This document shows positions 4,902-5,032 of a DNA stretch of 5,032 bases, piece by piece. Source of the DNA: Sedimentisphaerales bacterium (GTDB lineage: Bacteria > Planctomycetota > Phycisphaerae > Sedimentisphaerales > SG8-4); assembly GCA_016932895.1 (NCBI GenBank), contig JAFGCA010000599.1, positions 1-5,032 of the forward strand. The letters are read 5' to 3'. Below the pieces are notes generated by a model. The model saw only the letters and a program-made list of their open reading frames with translations. It was not told the DNA's origin and ran no database searches. Numbering within the stretch: position 1 is the stretch's first letter; each line of letters opens with the position of its first letter. The position numbers and the translations under genes are program-made.

Positions 4902-5032
4902 ATGAAGCTCAACCTACTGTGCATAGGCGATGTTGTCGGCCGCCCCGGGCGGCGTATCCTGGCGGAAAAGCTCAGGCACGCGGTCGATGACCTGTCCATC
5001 GACTGCGTCATCGTCAACGCCGAGAACGCCGC
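4902..5032 (+). CDS. ymdB: YmdB-type metallophosphoesterase, N-terminal part
   Basis: The gene starts at the ATG at 4902 with an AGGGAAG ribosome binding site (4893-4899) and runs off the right edge after 43 whole codons. The visible residues match the start of the TIGR00282/YmdB family (full length about 260-280): a first beta strand leading to GDVVGRPGR (9-17), with D10 as the first metal ligand, and VNAEN (38-42), with E41 and N42 as the next ligands. Family members carry a dinuclear metal centre and hydrolyse cyclic nucleotides such as 2',3'-cAMP in vitro; in Bacillus the protein affects biofilm and motility decisions. It lies 42 nt downstream of rny on the same strand without an intervening terminator, so co-transcription is likely. 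The later His ligands lie beyond the window and cannot be checked. Confidence 0.9.
   Translation, partial: MKLNLLCIGDVVGRPGRRILAEKLRHAVDDLSIDCVIVNAENA

Overview
The window looks like an ordinary chromosomal stretch of a GC-rich bacterium. The gene content fits a member of Planctomycetota, possibly of the Phycisphaerae type. The reasons are a lipoprotein of the DUF1080 (3-keto-disaccharide hydrolase-like) family, which is greatly expanded in Planctomycetota and Verrucomicrobiota, loosely packed genes on both strands, and an RNase Y-YmdB pair. The taxonomic call is inference; there is no rRNA or other marker here to settle it.

Layout, left to right. Positions 1-239 (+) hold the C-terminal end of a TPR-containing protein. 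Positions 251-1000 (-) hold a complete YebC/TACO1-family gene that converges on it with only 11 nt between the stop codons. Positions 1229-2005 (+) encode a secreted or lipid-anchored DUF1080 protein. Positions 2073-2531 (-) encode a small rubrerythrin-like ferritin-family protein without a rubredoxin domain, converging on the DUF1080 gene. Positions 2532-3278 are a roughly 750-nt non-coding stretch. Positions 3279-4859 (+) encode RNase Y (rny), followed after 42 nt by the start of a YmdB-type metallophosphoesterase gene (4902 to the window end).

The most interesting part is the non-coding stretch. A well-formed sigma70-like promoter (TTGACG, 17 nt, TAACAT; 2756-2784) faces right. The predicted transcript begins with a segment that pairs perfectly over 7 bp with 2936-2942, enclosing about 155 nt that contain three further hairpins, one with a GUAA tetraloop. 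I could not match it to an RNA family I know. It may be a free-standing small RNA or the distal part of a long rny leader. Further downstream are a 13-bp direct repeat flanking a hairpin, a three-unit 10-bp tandem repeat ending in a 16-bp palindrome, and a second candidate promoter (3134-3162) close to rny.

Functionally, rny and the ymdB-like gene probably form one operon linked to RNA turnover. The yebC homologue acts in gene expression or translation, the ferritin-like protein probably handles iron or peroxide, and the DUF1080 lipoprotein probably acts in envelope carbohydrate metabolism. No CRISPR array, insertion sequence, phage gene, tRNA or rRNA is visible. Apart from the candidate RNA and its flanking repeats, nothing in the window suggests a new system.
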